NCBI GenBank assembly: GCA_910574885.1
Contig: CAJTDD010000006.1
Coordinates: forward strand, 32,987-96,986
Length of the DNA stretch: 64,000 nt
DNA from: Lachnospiraceae bacterium
GTDB lineage: Bacteria; Bacillota; Clostridia; Lachnospirales; Lachnospiraceae
Direction: 5' to 3'
Made by a program: the position numbers and the translations under genes. The notes under the pieces were generated by a model, which saw only the letters and a list, made by a program, of their open reading frames with translations, was not told the origin of the DNA and did not search any database. Shown piece after piece: positions 40,982 to 50,620 of this stretch (within the stretch, counting starts at the first letter, position 1; every line of letters starts with the position of its first letter).

Positions 40982-41069
40982 TAAAAAACATTCTAAAATT
41001 ACAGATACAGATTGCACCAATTTGAGGTTTCCTCTTTCGTAAATTCAGAATGTTTGTTCTTTAGTATTT
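40982..41069 (-). ncRNA. Structured leader RNA with intrinsic terminator (attenuator or sRNA)
   Basis: Between the promoter at 41076-41104 and the first gene, bases 41053-40988 form a long closing stem (ACATTCTGAATTTAC with GTAATTTTAGAATGT, one wobble and one mismatch) that encloses two small hairpins, GAGG-aaa-CCTC and ATTG-gtg-CAAT. A run of T follows at once (40987-40982 on the minus strand). This predicts an RNA of about 85 nt that ends before the operon, or an attenuator gating it. Confidence 0.5.
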
Positions 41070-41075
41070 TAGCTA

Positions 41076-41104
41076 AGTTTAAATCATCTCACAAAATTTG
41101 TCAA
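41076..41104 (-). promoter_or_regulatory. Promoter of the AbiTii operon
   Basis: TTGACA (41104-41099), a 17-base spacer and TAAACT (41081-41076) on the minus strand, about 190 bases before the first gene. Confidence 0.75.
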
Positions 41105-41183
41105 CTACATTTTGTGTGTTTTTCTTATTTTTTCCTATTTTTCACCAAGATATAGGTATCTATCCCTATTTATGATACAAAAA

Positions 41184-41213
41184 GACGGCATCAGCACTCA
41201 CGCCAACACCGCC
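41184..41213 (-). terminator. Terminator after the 109-aa gene
   Basis: GGCGG..GTTGGC pairs imperfectly with its complement (GACGGC...CCGCC on the plus strand), with T runs on the minus strand. Marks the end of the helicase-side operon before the AbiTii insert. Confidence 0.6.
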
Positions 41214-41231
41214 TTTTCCTCGGTCAGTCCG

Positions 41232-41561
41232 CTATAAAATTCCTGCTTTTTTCAGATACCCTACGCTGTCATAACAGCCACGGAAGTAGACTGACTGCAT
41301 CTCCATATCCGTAAGTTTGTTTCTAAGCTCCATTACTTTAATCAGTGTGGCACATTCTTCCTCGGTCAGTTCCTCCGCTGTTTCCGTGTCAAACACGCCT
41401 AAGACTTTCGGATATTTCTCATACAAGCTCTCAATCTCGGCTCTCACGGCACGATATTCCTCATTTTCTTTGGACAGCTTTGCGATGACAGAACCGAGGT
41501 ATTCATTAAAGATATTACTGTGAACATCTACAAAGGTTTCAAATCTGAACTCATCAGACAT
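41232..41561 (-). CDS. Conserved ICE protein of 109 aa
   Basis: A helical acidic protein (Y-L-G-S-V-I-A-K-L-S-K-E-N-E-E-Y, E-E-E-C-A-T-L-I-K-V) ending S-V-Y-F-R-G-C-Y-D-S-V-G-Y-L-K. I recognise it only as a recurring gene downstream of the ICE helicase. GAGGTGAGG precedes the ATG. Function unknown. Confidence 0.65.
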   Translation of the reverse strand: MSDEFRFETFVDVHSNIFNEYLGSVIAKLSKENEEYRAVRAEIESLYEKYPKVLGVFDTETAEELTEEECATLIKVMELRNKLTDMEMQSVYFRGCYDSVGYLKKAGIL

Positions 41562-41641
41562 TCTTCCTCACCTCCGACTTTTTCTTATCGTTCTTTATTA
41601 TACTGCCCAAAATAAAGCAATACAAATGTGCAAACTGGATT

Positions 41642-44600
41642 TTACCTCTCTCTGTCCGCACTTTTTTTCTCTGCCGGCTCACCGTTCTGCTCAGGCTCAT
41701 CGTCAATAACAGCGTTGTCCTTTTCATTCAGATTCAGTTCGATATTGAGGGCGTTCAGCCTTTCCGTCTTTTCTTTCAGCTCATTTTCAAAAGCAAACGG
41801 TTTCTTTATTTCCTCTTTTGCTGTTTCAAGCTGTGCGATGGTTTCCTCCTTTCTGGTCTTGGCGGCTTCCAGACGGGCAGGGAGCTTGGCAATCTCATTT
41901 TCAATTCTGGTCAGATTGCCGAGGGCGTCCATGCCTAAATCCACCTTATATTTCCTCATTCCGCAGAGATTTAAGCAATAGTGGGCATTGACGGTATCAT
42001 AGTAAACCTCCATCTGAAAGCCACGGTAGCTGCCAATTTCCACTGGATTTGACAGCGGGTTTTCCTTGCAGATAGCTAAAAGCATCCCGCCTGCGTCCGC
42101 CTTTTCTTTGTAGGTCACGCCATTTAAGGTCATCGGGCAGAACTTATCCTCCCCCTGCGGCTTATGCTGCCTGGCAATCTCTGCATCATTCCCATATGCT
42201 GTAATGCGTTCCTCATAGTCTTTAATCTCCTGCGGATAGTGCTTCAATATTCTGTCCTCAAGGTCGTAATGCTCGGAAAGATAGCTCTGCTTCAAGACTT
42301 TCAGCTTTGACACCTGCATATCCAAATCCATTTTTTCCTTGAAACGCTCATCTCCTGTGGCAAGCATTTTGACCTCTGCAAAAGAGAGGGCAACCTCGTC
42401 CACATCCTCAGCAGAACGGACGGGGCTTTTGCTCGTCATTATCTGGGAGATGAATTTCTGCTTTCCCTCCACAAGCTGATAGAGGTACGCATCAAAGGTC
42501 TGTTCCGTCACATAGCGATAGACTTCCACCTCTGGGAACATATTTCCCTGCCGCTCAATCCTACCCTGTCGTTGCTCTAAGCACGACGGCTTCCACGGGC
42601 AATCCAGATTATGAATGGCAATCAGCCTATCCTGACAGTTCGTGCCTGCACCCATCTTCTGGGTAGAACCGAACAGCACACGCACTTCACCGCTCCTTAC
42701 CTTTGCAAACAGCTCTTTTTTCTGTGCATCGGTGGACGCTTCGTGGATAAAACGCACCTGCTCCGCAGGGATTCCACGCCGTATTAGCTTCTCCCTCATA
42801 TCATCGTAAACATTAAATGTTCCGTCATTTTTCGGTGTGCTGAGGTCGCAAAACAATAATTGTGCCGCTTTGGTGTCGGCGTGTTCCTCCCAGATACGGT
42901 ACATATTATCCACGCAGGCATTGACTTTGCTGTTCGGGTCGTCTGGCAGCATCGGGTCAATCAATCTCTGATCTAAGGCAAGCTGCCGCCCGTCGTTCGT
43001 TATTTTGAGCATATTATCAGATTGTGGCTTTACAAGCCTAGCCCTTACTTTCTCGGCTCGCTTGGCAAGCCCCGCCACCATTTCCGTCTGGATTTGGCTC
43101 GGCTTGGTCTTGATATTGCGGTAATTGACCTTTGGCACGGGCAGCTTCAGCATATCGGCGGTCTGGATGTCCGCAACCTCACGGAACATCTGCATCAGCT
43201 CTGGCAGGTTATAAAATTTCGCAAACCTCGTCTTGGCTCGGTAGTTTGTCCCCTCTGGGGAAAGCTCCAGAGCCGTGACTGTTTCGCCAAACGTGGACGC
43301 CCAACTGTCAAAATGCTGTAATCCGTTCCTCGCAAGGGTGTCATACTGCAAATACCTCTGCACGGAATACATCTCGACCATCGAGTTTGAGATAGGCGTT
43401 CCCGTTGCGAAAACCACGCCACGGTTGCCCGTGATTTCGTCCAGATAGCGGCATTTCATAAACAAATCGCTTGACTTCTGTGCTTCGGTCTGGGCGATGC
43501 CGCCCACGTTCCGCATCTTGGTGTAAAGGTAAAGGTTCTTGTAAAAATGGCTCTCGTCTATAAAGAGCCTGTCTATGCCCAATTCCTCAAAGTTTATCAC
43601 GCTGTCTTTCCGCTTGGTGTCGTTGAGTTTATCAAGTTTTGCCTTGATTGCTTTCCTTGTTTTCATGAGCTGCTTGACCGTGAACTGCTCCCCGTGGGAT
43701 GCCTGCACATCGTCAATGCCACGCTCAATGTCGTCAAGCTGCCGCATGAGCTGTTCCCTCTGGCGTTCCTCACTGATGGGGATTTTCTCGAACTGCGAGT
43801 GTCCGATAATCACCGCATCATAAGCCCCTGTCGCAATCCTGCCGCAGAACTTCTTTCGGTTTCCCGTTTCAAAATCCCGCTTGGTTGTCACAAGGATATT
43901 CGCACTCGGATAGAGCCGCAGGTACTCAGATGCCCATTGACCGACAAGATGATTCGGCACGACAAACATGGATTTCTGGCATAGTCCTAACCGTTTGCTT
44001 TCCTGTGCGGCAGCGACCATTTCAAAGGTCTTGCCCGCCCCTACTTTGTGTGCAAGGAGCGTGTTGCCGCCGTAAAGGATATGGGCAATCGCATTGACTT
44101 GGTGCGGTCTTAATTTAATCTCTGGGCTGATTCCGCCAAACGTGATATGGCTTCCATCGTATTCACGGGGTCTGATGCTGTTAAATGTGTCATTGTAGTA
44201 GCGTACAAGCCTGTTCCTCCTCTCTGGGTCTTTCCAAATCCAGTCCCCAAACGCCTGCTTTATCACCTCCTGCTTCGCCTGTGCTGCGGTAGTTTCCTTA
44301 TGGTTTAAGACTGCTTTCTTGTTACCGTGTTCATCATAAATATAATCAAAGATACGGGTATCACGCAGGTTTAACGTATCCTCCATAATACGGTAGGCAC
44401 TCGCCCGCTTCGTGCCGTAAGTGCTGTCCGCCTTGACATTCCCAACGTCGGAACTCTTATTCTCGATGAACCAGTCGCCGTTATATGCCGTGTAGCGTAC
44501 TTTCAACTTGCCCTCCGCATAGCTTGACGGCGTTAAAAGCTCCAACATAAACTGCTGTATATCCTCCTGCGGTATCCATGTCGTACCCAGACGGACGGAG

Positions 44601-47600
44601 ATTTCGCTTGCGGGCAGGTCTTTCGGGATGACCTTTTCCAGAGCCGCCACATTGACTGCAAGCTCTGGGTCTGCCTTTGCCGCTATCCCTGCGACTTTCT
44701 GCTTCTCCCGCACGTTGCCCGATAAATATTCGTCTGCGGTCACATACCTTGCAGGCTCGGAAGATGGCACTTTGAAGATAACGCCCTGCAAATCATTGAT
44801 GATTTCCTCCTGCGTCCTGCCTGTGAGCCGTGCCATATAGGGTAAATCGACACGGGCTTTCTCCCCGATGGAGAGGGCAAGTGCTTCACTGGCGGTTTCC
44901 ACAAAGGTCACTTCATGGTGGGGCTTTATCGTCCTCTTTGAGAACATATCCGCCTTTCTTTTAAATTTCCCCTCATCGTCAAGCACTTCAAGTGAGCATA
45001 ACAGGAAGTAGCTTTCATCTGCCGCAAAAGCAAGGTAGTTCCCCCTGCTGTTAATCAGACCGTACTTTTTTGTAAATGCATCATATAAGCGGTTTAAGTT
45101 TTTCTGTTCGGTCTGTATCATTTCCTCTGGGTAATCGTCGGTCTGGTACTGGATAAGCTTTCTCACGCAGTCACGGATTTCCAATAATCCCTTAATGCGG
45201 TTTTCTGCGGTCATGGATACCTTTGCAGGGGTCATGGTGTTATTCTCTCGGAAGTAAACCCTGCCGTCCACAAGGACAAAAGAGAAGTTCCGCACGTTCG
45301 GGTCGGCAGGGATGGATTTGTCCTGCTCATCAGAGATTCGGTCAATCTCATTTTCAATCTCTGGGATTTCGCCGTCTATCCGCTGCATGGCTTCATGGAG
45401 AAGCCCCGCAAGCGGCATATCGGGATAGGCTTTGCAGGCACTGTCCATGCCGAACCTTGTGCTTTCCATCTTCATCTTGCCTAAAATCATTTCTGGGTGG
45501 GATACAAAATAGCTGTTCATCGTGACGCCGTTTTCATCTGTGTCAAGGTGTACCCACTCTGGTTCAATGTCAATTACGCTGTCACGCTTTTGCAGGATAA
45601 GGATGTCGCTCGTGACCTCCGTGCCTGCGTTTGCCCGAAACGTATTGTCGGGAAGCCTTACCGCACCTAAAAGCTCGGCTCTCTGTGCGATATACTTCCG
45701 CACCTCTGGGCTTGCTTTGTCCATCGTCCCCTTAGAGGTGATGAACATCACAACGCCGCCTGCCCGCACTTTATCCAGAGCCTTTGCAATAAAATAGTCG
45801 TGGATTAAAAATTTCTGGGCGTTGTAGTGGCTGTCGTTGACCTTAAACTCCCCGAACGGGATATTGCCAAGCACCACGTCAAAGTGGCTGTCTGGGAGCT
45901 TTGTGTCCTCAAACCCCTCAATGGCGATACTGGCTTTCTGGTAGAGCTGCTTCGCAATCCTGCCCGATAACGGGTCAATCTCAATGCCGTGCAGCTTTGA
46001 TTTCTCCATGCTGTCGGGTAACAATCCTAAGAAATTTCCTGTGCCGCAGGACGGCTCCAAAATGTTCCCCTGTGAGAATCCCAGACGGTCAAGTGCTTCA
46101 TACATTGCCTTGATAACGACGGGCGGCGTATAAAAAGCGGTCAGCGTGGATTCCATAGCTGCACGGTATTCCTCGTCGGAAAGTTCCGCTTTCAGTTCCT
46201 TGTATTCGTTTGCCCATGCCGCATTTTTTTCATCAAACGCCATAGACAGACCGCCCCATCCCACATACTTTGCAAGGGTTTCCTGTTCTTCGGGCGTGGC
46301 AAGGCGGTTTTCTATCTGAAGGTCGTGGAGCAGACGGATTGCTGCCATATTGTTTCGGAACTTCTCTTTTGCACCGCCAACGCCTAACGCATCATCGGTA
46401 ATATGATAATTGTGGCGGTCGGCAGAAACAGCAGGAGAAGTCGGATTTGCCGTTTTGGGAACTTCTGCTTTTTCTTCGGGTGGTAATTCTTCCTGTGCCT
46501 GCTCCAAGAGCCTGCGGACATAGCCGATTTTCTCCACACGGTTTATCGGGAAGCCTGTGCTGTTCTGGAAAGTAATGTCACGCATGGAAACATCGCCGCT
46601 GATTTTACCGACGCTTTCTATTACATAACGGCGGTTGTCAATCACAAGCCCTTTGCCGATGAGGTCAGAATTATCCTGTGCAGGCAGAAGCCCTCTGTCT
46701 TGGCTCTGCGTAGGCTCGACCGCCTTTTCCGCTTTCGGGCGGTGGGAGTACAGAGCTTTTTCCGCTTCATCAAATGTGTCAAAGCCTCCTGCTGTCGTAT
46801 TGGCAGTATCCCTTTGCTCATCATATCCGTATCGGTTGTAATATTTGCCGTTAGGATACTGCATGATAACGACGGCTTCATCACCAGACAAGTATCTTGC
46901 TATGATAGGGCTTGCCGCTTCCTTATCCGCAGCGGTTTTTCTGACCTTTAAAAGTCCTGCTTCGGCATCTTCCTCGGTTGGATAGGTCAGTACCATACCG
47001 TCCCCGTTGATATAATAATCCCCACGGCTGTTGTCCCAGATAGCATAAGCATCTTCGGGGTCTGGGAAAGCGTCGGAAGTCATTGTGACCTCAAACCGTT
47101 CTTGTAGCGGCTCGGTTTCCTGTTCCTTAGCAGACATTTCATCAATGGCAGGCTGTTCCTCTTTATTTTCTATTTCTTCGGTCTGTTCCTTATCCCCGCC
47201 TTTCCTGTTCCAGTCGGATTCGGTAGCCAAAATCTCGGCAAGGAGCTTTTCATCTTCTGCCGTCAGCTCGGTATGACGCTCTAAGAATGGGATGAACACA
47301 TCCTGCCCGAAACGCAGGGATTCCATTTTCTCTCGGTAGTAATCTTCCCCCTGCCGTTTCCATTCTGGGATAAACGGGCAATCGGGGGAGAGGGAGTATT
47401 CATAAAAATTTCGGATATGGGCAATCAAATCTCCCTCACCATCACCGATGTCAAACCGCCCCTCATAATGAAATTCTTCCCCGCCGATAACTGCATGGAT
47501 TTCAAAGTCGGTCTTTTTATACCAGCCGACACCCTTACTCTCATCCAGTCTTTCATAATGCTGTTTTTCATCTAAAACGCCAAGCAGCCTGTTCCCAAGT

Positions 47601-50077
47601 GCAAAGCTAAGCTCCGTAAATCGGTCGTTCAGCTCCCTGTCATAAAAAGCAGGATGCTCGGAGAACCCGATGGAAAACGTGATGCTGTCGGGCTTTTCCC
47701 CGGCAAGCGTTTCCGTTTTCTGGCTTTCGGTGATGACCGTTTTCAGATGGTCGTTGGCAGGGTTTTCTTTTAACTTTTCCTCAAAATCACCCCTGCTGAA
47801 CTCTTTTCCAAACAATGGGAACTCCGCATTACGCAAAGACACGGCGTTTTCATCAAAGGCTATGATTTCATATTTATCCGCACCGATATATACCACATCG
47901 CCCTCATGGTAGAGGTAGTGGAGAGGGTACAGCTCCGTAAGCTCCTGAGAAAAACGCCACGAATTGCTTCGGCTGTAAACGCTTGTAGTCTTTTTCTGCA
48001 CTAAAGCCAAAAAATCAAGCATTTCCTGCACGTTATCTGGATGCTGCAACGCCTGCTCCATAAGGTCGGCAGGCATATCCGCAAAATCCTTGCAGCCAAC
48101 CACGCCCAACAAATCTTTCTCATATCCGTCCAAATCTCGGATAAAATCAGAGAGCCGCAGGGCGAGCGTGTCCCTCTTGTCGGCAGGCGGCAGCTCCCTT
48201 TTTTCTTCAATGAACCGCTGCCTTTTTAGCTTCCTCTGGGTGTCGATTTCATACTGTGGGGCAGAGATGCTTTCCAGATAATCGGCATAATGGTCTTTCT
48301 CTTTGGGATTGAGATAGCGGTTATCCTTAACAAGCTCACGCAGGCGTTTTTCCGCTTTAGACCAACTTAAAACAAGGTCATGTTCAGTGGAAATGCCGGC
48401 ACGGTCAATGGCGATGCCCTTGCCGCTATACCACACATATCCCTCCGTGCCGTCTGAAAAGTCAACAAAGAAACCGCCCGTGCCGTATTCCCTTTTCAGA
48501 AAATCAATGTTATTCTTTTTATCTTCCTGCTTCTGGAACTGATGGTAGATGCGGTATTTACCATCCGCATAGCTGCTTCCTTTTACAAGGACGGCATCAA
48601 TATCCTCCTGTGAAACAGCAAAAGCAGAGGATTTTTCGTCCTCTGCTTCAGCTATCATTTCAATCTGTTCGTCTACGGTCGGGAGATTTGCGGCAACCTC
48701 TTCCTCATTGGCAACGCTGCCTTTTTCAGTTCCCGCCTGTTTTTCTGGCTCTGCTGTCTGTGCCGCAGCCGTTTTTTCTTCCTGTCTGCCACCGTCCGAT
48801 TCTGGCTCTGATTTTTCTAACTGTACCGCAGGCACTCCTTCCGTCTGCCAATCATCCTTCGCCTGCGGCTCGGATTCTTGGGACGTCAGTTGTAAATCAG
48901 TTCTTCCAGTATCACTTCCTCCGCCTGGCTGCGGATGGCGTTCATCGCCTGCACCCACTGCATCGGTGCTTTCTCTTTCAGTTCCTCCGTCACGCCCTGC
49001 TCCCTGCAAAGCTGCTTCGTCAGAAGCTCCAGCCGCTGCAATGCCGTCTGCTCGGTCTGGTGCAGGTGTGCGTTCAGCCCGCCCGACGTCAGCAGGTTGA
49101 GGTAAGCCACCCTCTTGTTCTGCTCCAGATAATCCCTGTGCATCAAAGCGTACCTGCCAAGCGGAAGCTCTGGCTCTGTCGGTAATGTTAGGTCGGGAAT
49201 AAGATAATCCGCCTGTTTCGTGTAAGTGATTTCGCTCATTGTATTCGCTCCTTTCGGGTTGTTTCCTGCCTTTATCATACTGGCTTGTGATATTTCTTGC
49301 AAATGTGCGGTTCTGCTGTTTCGCTTCGATTTGCACATTTCGGACTGCCGCAGAGATTTCCCGCAACGCCATCTCGGAAATGTCGCTTGTGGCGATGCCG
49401 ATGGCATTAAGGGTGGCAGGCGTATTGAAATTTGTGATGTCAACAAAATCCTCAAGCTCAAAATAGCCGTCCGCATCCAGCCCGCAGCGGCTCAAAAGCA
49501 TATATGCCACGCTGTTTACGGCAAGCCGCTTGTAAATCACTTCTATATTAAAATCGTCCAGTTCCTCTAAAAAACTGTCTTTCGTACAGCCTTTAAGCTG
49601 TGAAAGGTAATCGGGCAGGTTATCCTCCACGGCGTTCTCCGCCGTCTGCATTAAGAAATCAGCAAAGTCGCTGCCCTCCGTACCGCCGAACCTGTCCGCA
49701 AGCCGTTCCATGACAGGCTGCTCGTACCGCTTATCCATCTGCCATATCGGGACGGGTCGGCTTCCATAATAGCCCTCATGGGTGTCGGAAACGTCAAAAT
49801 AATATTTCAGCGTGTTCCTGCGTCCTTTCGGGTCAAAGACCGCTATGCCCCTGCTGTCCTTATTTACCCACCTCTTAAAGAGCCTGTTCCAAGTGCCAAT
49901 CTCGGCAACAGCGACAGCGTCTGGGCGTTGGGCATAGATTAAGAGCTGCTCGTCAAAGCGGCACTTGTAGTTGCGGCAGGCAGAGGATAAAAAGCCCTGC
50001 CAAGCCTGCGGGTTTCTCGTGACGTCCCTCCCTGTGCGGCGGTACAGCTCTGTGATTAGCTGGTACTTTGCAGCCAT
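41642..50077 (-). CDS. Giant methylase-like/SNF2 helicase protein of Tn1549-type ICEs
   Basis: A 2811-aa protein. The first 250 residues start Y-Q-L-I-T-E-L-Y; then an Arg/Gly/Asp-rich linker (about 280-400) that also encodes tnpV in another frame. Near 1340 lies a methyltransferase loop E-P-S-C-G-T-G-N-F and near 1405 N-I-P-F-G in place of the usual NPPY. The helicase half has Walker A K-V-G-A-G-K-T near 2012, D-E-S-H near 2172 and the C-terminal Q-R-Q-G-R-I-E-R-Q near 2505. It may process or protect ICE DNA after entry. AGGAGG precedes the ATG. Confidence 0.92.
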   Translation of the reverse strand: MAAKYQLITELYRRTGRDVTRNPQAWQGFLSSACRNYKCRFDEQLLIYAQRPDAVAVAEIGTWNRLFKRWVNKDSRGIAVFDPKGRRNTLKYYFDVSDTHEGYYGSRPVPIWQMDKRYEQPVMERLADRFGGTEGSDFADFLMQTAENAVEDNLPDYLSQLKGCTKDSFLEELDDFNIEVIYKRLAVNSVAYMLLSRCGLDADGYFELEDFVDITNFNTPATLNAIGIATSDISEMALREISAAVRNVQIEAKQQNRTFARNITSQYDKGRKQPERSEYNERNHLHETGGLSYSRPNITDRARASAWQVRFDAQGLSGAEQEGGLPQPADVGRAERTPAPDRADGIAAAGASDEAALQGAGRDGGTERESTDAVGAGDERHPQPGGGSDTGRTDLQLTSQESEPQAKDDWQTEGVPAVQLEKSEPESDGGRQEEKTAAAQTAEPEKQAGTEKGSVANEEEVAANLPTVDEQIEMIAEAEDEKSSAFAVSQEDIDAVLVKGSSYADGKYRIYHQFQKQEDKKNNIDFLKREYGTGGFFVDFSDGTEGYVWYSGKGIAIDRAGISTEHDLVLSWSKAEKRLRELVKDNRYLNPKEKDHYADYLESISAPQYEIDTQRKLKRQRFIEEKRELPPADKRDTLALRLSDFIRDLDGYEKDLLGVVGCKDFADMPADLMEQALQHPDNVQEMLDFLALVQKKTTSVYSRSNSWRFSQELTELYPLHYLYHEGDVVYIGADKYEIIAFDENAVSLRNAEFPLFGKEFSRGDFEEKLKENPANDHLKTVITESQKTETLAGEKPDSITFSIGFSEHPAFYDRELNDRFTELSFALGNRLLGVLDEKQHYERLDESKGVGWYKKTDFEIHAVIGGEEFHYEGRFDIGDGEGDLIAHIRNFYEYSLSPDCPFIPEWKRQGEDYYREKMESLRFGQDVFIPFLERHTELTAEDEKLLAEILATESDWNRKGGDKEQTEEIENKEEQPAIDEMSAKEQETEPLQERFEVTMTSDAFPDPEDAYAIWDNSRGDYYINGDGMVLTYPTEEDAEAGLLKVRKTAADKEAASPIIARYLSGDEAVVIMQYPNGKYYNRYGYDEQRDTANTTAGGFDTFDEAEKALYSHRPKAEKAVEPTQSQDRGLLPAQDNSDLIGKGLVIDNRRYVIESVGKISGDVSMRDITFQNSTGFPINRVEKIGYVRRLLEQAQEELPPEEKAEVPKTANPTSPAVSADRHNYHITDDALGVGGAKEKFRNNMAAIRLLHDLQIENRLATPEEQETLAKYVGWGGLSMAFDEKNAAWANEYKELKAELSDEEYRAAMESTLTAFYTPPVVIKAMYEALDRLGFSQGNILEPSCGTGNFLGLLPDSMEKSKLHGIEIDPLSGRIAKQLYQKASIAIEGFEDTKLPDSHFDVVLGNIPFGEFKVNDSHYNAQKFLIHDYFIAKALDKVRAGGVVMFITSKGTMDKASPEVRKYIAQRAELLGAVRLPDNTFRANAGTEVTSDILILQKRDSVIDIEPEWVHLDTDENGVTMNSYFVSHPEMILGKMKMESTRFGMDSACKAYPDMPLAGLLHEAMQRIDGEIPEIENEIDRISDEQDKSIPADPNVRNFSFVLVDGRVYFRENNTMTPAKVSMTAENRIKGLLEIRDCVRKLIQYQTDDYPEEMIQTEQKNLNRLYDAFTKKYGLINSRGNYLAFAADESYFLLCSLEVLDDEGKFKRKADMFSKRTIKPHHEVTFVETASEALALSIGEKARVDLPYMARLTGRTQEEIINDLQGVIFKVPSSEPARYVTADEYLSGNVREKQKVAGIAAKADPELAVNVAALEKVIPKDLPASEISVRLGTTWIPQEDIQQFMLELLTPSSYAEGKLKVRYTAYNGDWFIENKSSDVGNVKADSTYGTKRASAYRIMEDTLNLRDTRIFDYIYDEHGNKKAVLNHKETTAAQAKQEVIKQAFGDWIWKDPERRNRLVRYYNDTFNSIRPREYDGSHITFGGISPEIKLRPHQVNAIAHILYGGNTLLAHKVGAGKTFEMVAAAQESKRLGLCQKSMFVVPNHLVGQWASEYLRLYPSANILVTTKRDFETGNRKKFCGRIATGAYDAVIIGHSQFEKIPISEERQREQLMRQLDDIERGIDDVQASHGEQFTVKQLMKTRKAIKAKLDKLNDTKRKDSVINFEELGIDRLFIDESHFYKNLYLYTKMRNVGGIAQTEAQKSSDLFMKCRYLDEITGNRGVVFATGTPISNSMVEMYSVQRYLQYDTLARNGLQHFDSWASTFGETVTALELSPEGTNYRAKTRFAKFYNLPELMQMFREVADIQTADMLKLPVPKVNYRNIKTKPSQIQTEMVAGLAKRAEKVRARLVKPQSDNMLKITNDGRQLALDQRLIDPMLPDDPNSKVNACVDNMYRIWEEHADTKAAQLLFCDLSTPKNDGTFNVYDDMREKLIRRGIPAEQVRFIHEASTDAQKKELFAKVRSGEVRVLFGSTQKMGAGTNCQDRLIAIHNLDCPWKPSCLEQRQGRIERQGNMFPEVEVYRYVTEQTFDAYLYQLVEGKQKFISQIMTSKSPVRSAEDVDEVALSFAEVKMLATGDERFKEKMDLDMQVSKLKVLKQSYLSEHYDLEDRILKHYPQEIKDYEERITAYGNDAEIARQHKPQGEDKFCPMTLNGVTYKEKADAGGMLLAICKENPLSNPVEIGSYRGFQMEVYYDTVNAHYCLNLCGMRKYKVDLGMDALGNLTRIENEIAKLPARLEAAKTRKEETIAQLETAKEEIKKPFAFENELKEKTERLNALNIELNLNEKDNAVIDDEPEQNGEPAEKKSADRER
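48886..49239 (-). CDS. tnpV: TnpV-family protein nested in the helicase gene
   Basis: A 117-aa protein read in another frame of the same strand inside the helicase linker. Y-L-I-P-D-L-T-L-P, L-G-R-Y-A-L-M-H-R-D-Y-L and L-T-S-G-G-L-N-A-H-L are the signature of TnpV, first named in Tn4451. AAAGGAG lies eight bases before its own ATG, so it is likely translated. The helicase frame over this stretch is low-complexity, as expected if tnpV sets the sequence. Role unknown. Confidence 0.75.
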   Translation of the reverse strand: MSEITYTKQADYLIPDLTLPTEPELPLGRYALMHRDYLEQNKRVAYLNLLTSGGLNAHLHQTEQTALQRLELLTKQLCREQGVTEELKEKAPMQWVQAMNAIRSQAEEVILEELIYN

Positions 50078-50091
50078 AGGCTCACACCTCC

Positions 50092-50550
50092 TTATCGTCC
50101 TAAATCCCTGTTTTTATGCTTCCTGTCATATTCCCCGCACCGTTCGGCGATTTCGGAATACATCTTTTCCCTCATATCCCGCTCATAGGCTCGGTATTCC
50201 TTTGCCTTTTCCGTGGGCTTGTACCAGACGCTTTTCTGGTCGGCTTCGTCCATCTGCCCGTAACGGTCGTCAATCTGGTCAATAAACCTCTGATAGATGG
50301 CACGGGCGGCAGGGGCGTCCTTTGCGTATCGGTAACGGTCAAGGCTTTTATGAGAGCCACGAAGCTCGGCATATTCATAGAGCATACGGATAACCTCACG
50401 GTCAAGCCCTTTCTGCCCCTCGGCGGCATAGATTTCCGACAATCCCTTGCACCTCCATGAATGGTAGGGAGATGTGTCATTGGAGCTGTGGGAAGACACA
50501 TACACGCCGTCTTTCTTTACCGTAATGCGGTTGATAAGCTCGGTACTCAA
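50092..50550 (-). CDS. Conserved ICE protein of 152 aa
   Basis: Begins S-T-E-L-I-N-R-I-T-V-K-K-D-G-V-Y-V-S-S-H-S-S-N-D, then a Tyr/Arg/Asp-rich helical part. The start is TTG at 50550, overlapping the stop of a 12-codon ORF, which suggests coupled translation. Common next to the ICE helicase; no function known. Confidence 0.65.
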   Translation of the reverse strand: MSTELINRITVKKDGVYVSSHSSNDTSPYHSWRCKGLSEIYAAEGQKGLDREVIRMLYEYAELRGSHKSLDRYRYAKDAPAARAIYQRFIDQIDDRYGQMDEADQKSVWYKPTEKAKEYRAYERDMREKMYSEIAERCGEYDRKHKNRDLGR

Positions 50551-50585
50551 TCCCTATCACCGCCCGATAAAACAATCTGTTCCAT
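50547..50585 (-). CDS. 12-codon ORF coupled to the next gene
   Basis: M-E-Q-I-V-L-S-G-G-D-R-D after an AGGAGG site, with its TGA overlapping the TTG start of the next gene. A palindrome (ATGCCCC.../...GGGGCAT, about 50609-50636) lies just upstream. It may be a leader peptide or only a translation-coupling device. Confidence 0.35.
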   Translation of the reverse strand: MEQIVLSGGDRD

Positions 50586-50620
50586 AAAATATCAATCCTC
50601 CTGTTGTCCATGCCCCGCCT

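Noticed and set aside
48610..49185. Long plus-strand ORF opposite the helicase linker
   Set aside because: It is the antisense shadow of two overlapping minus-strand genes (helicase and tnpV) in GC-rich DNA and lacks a ribosome site.
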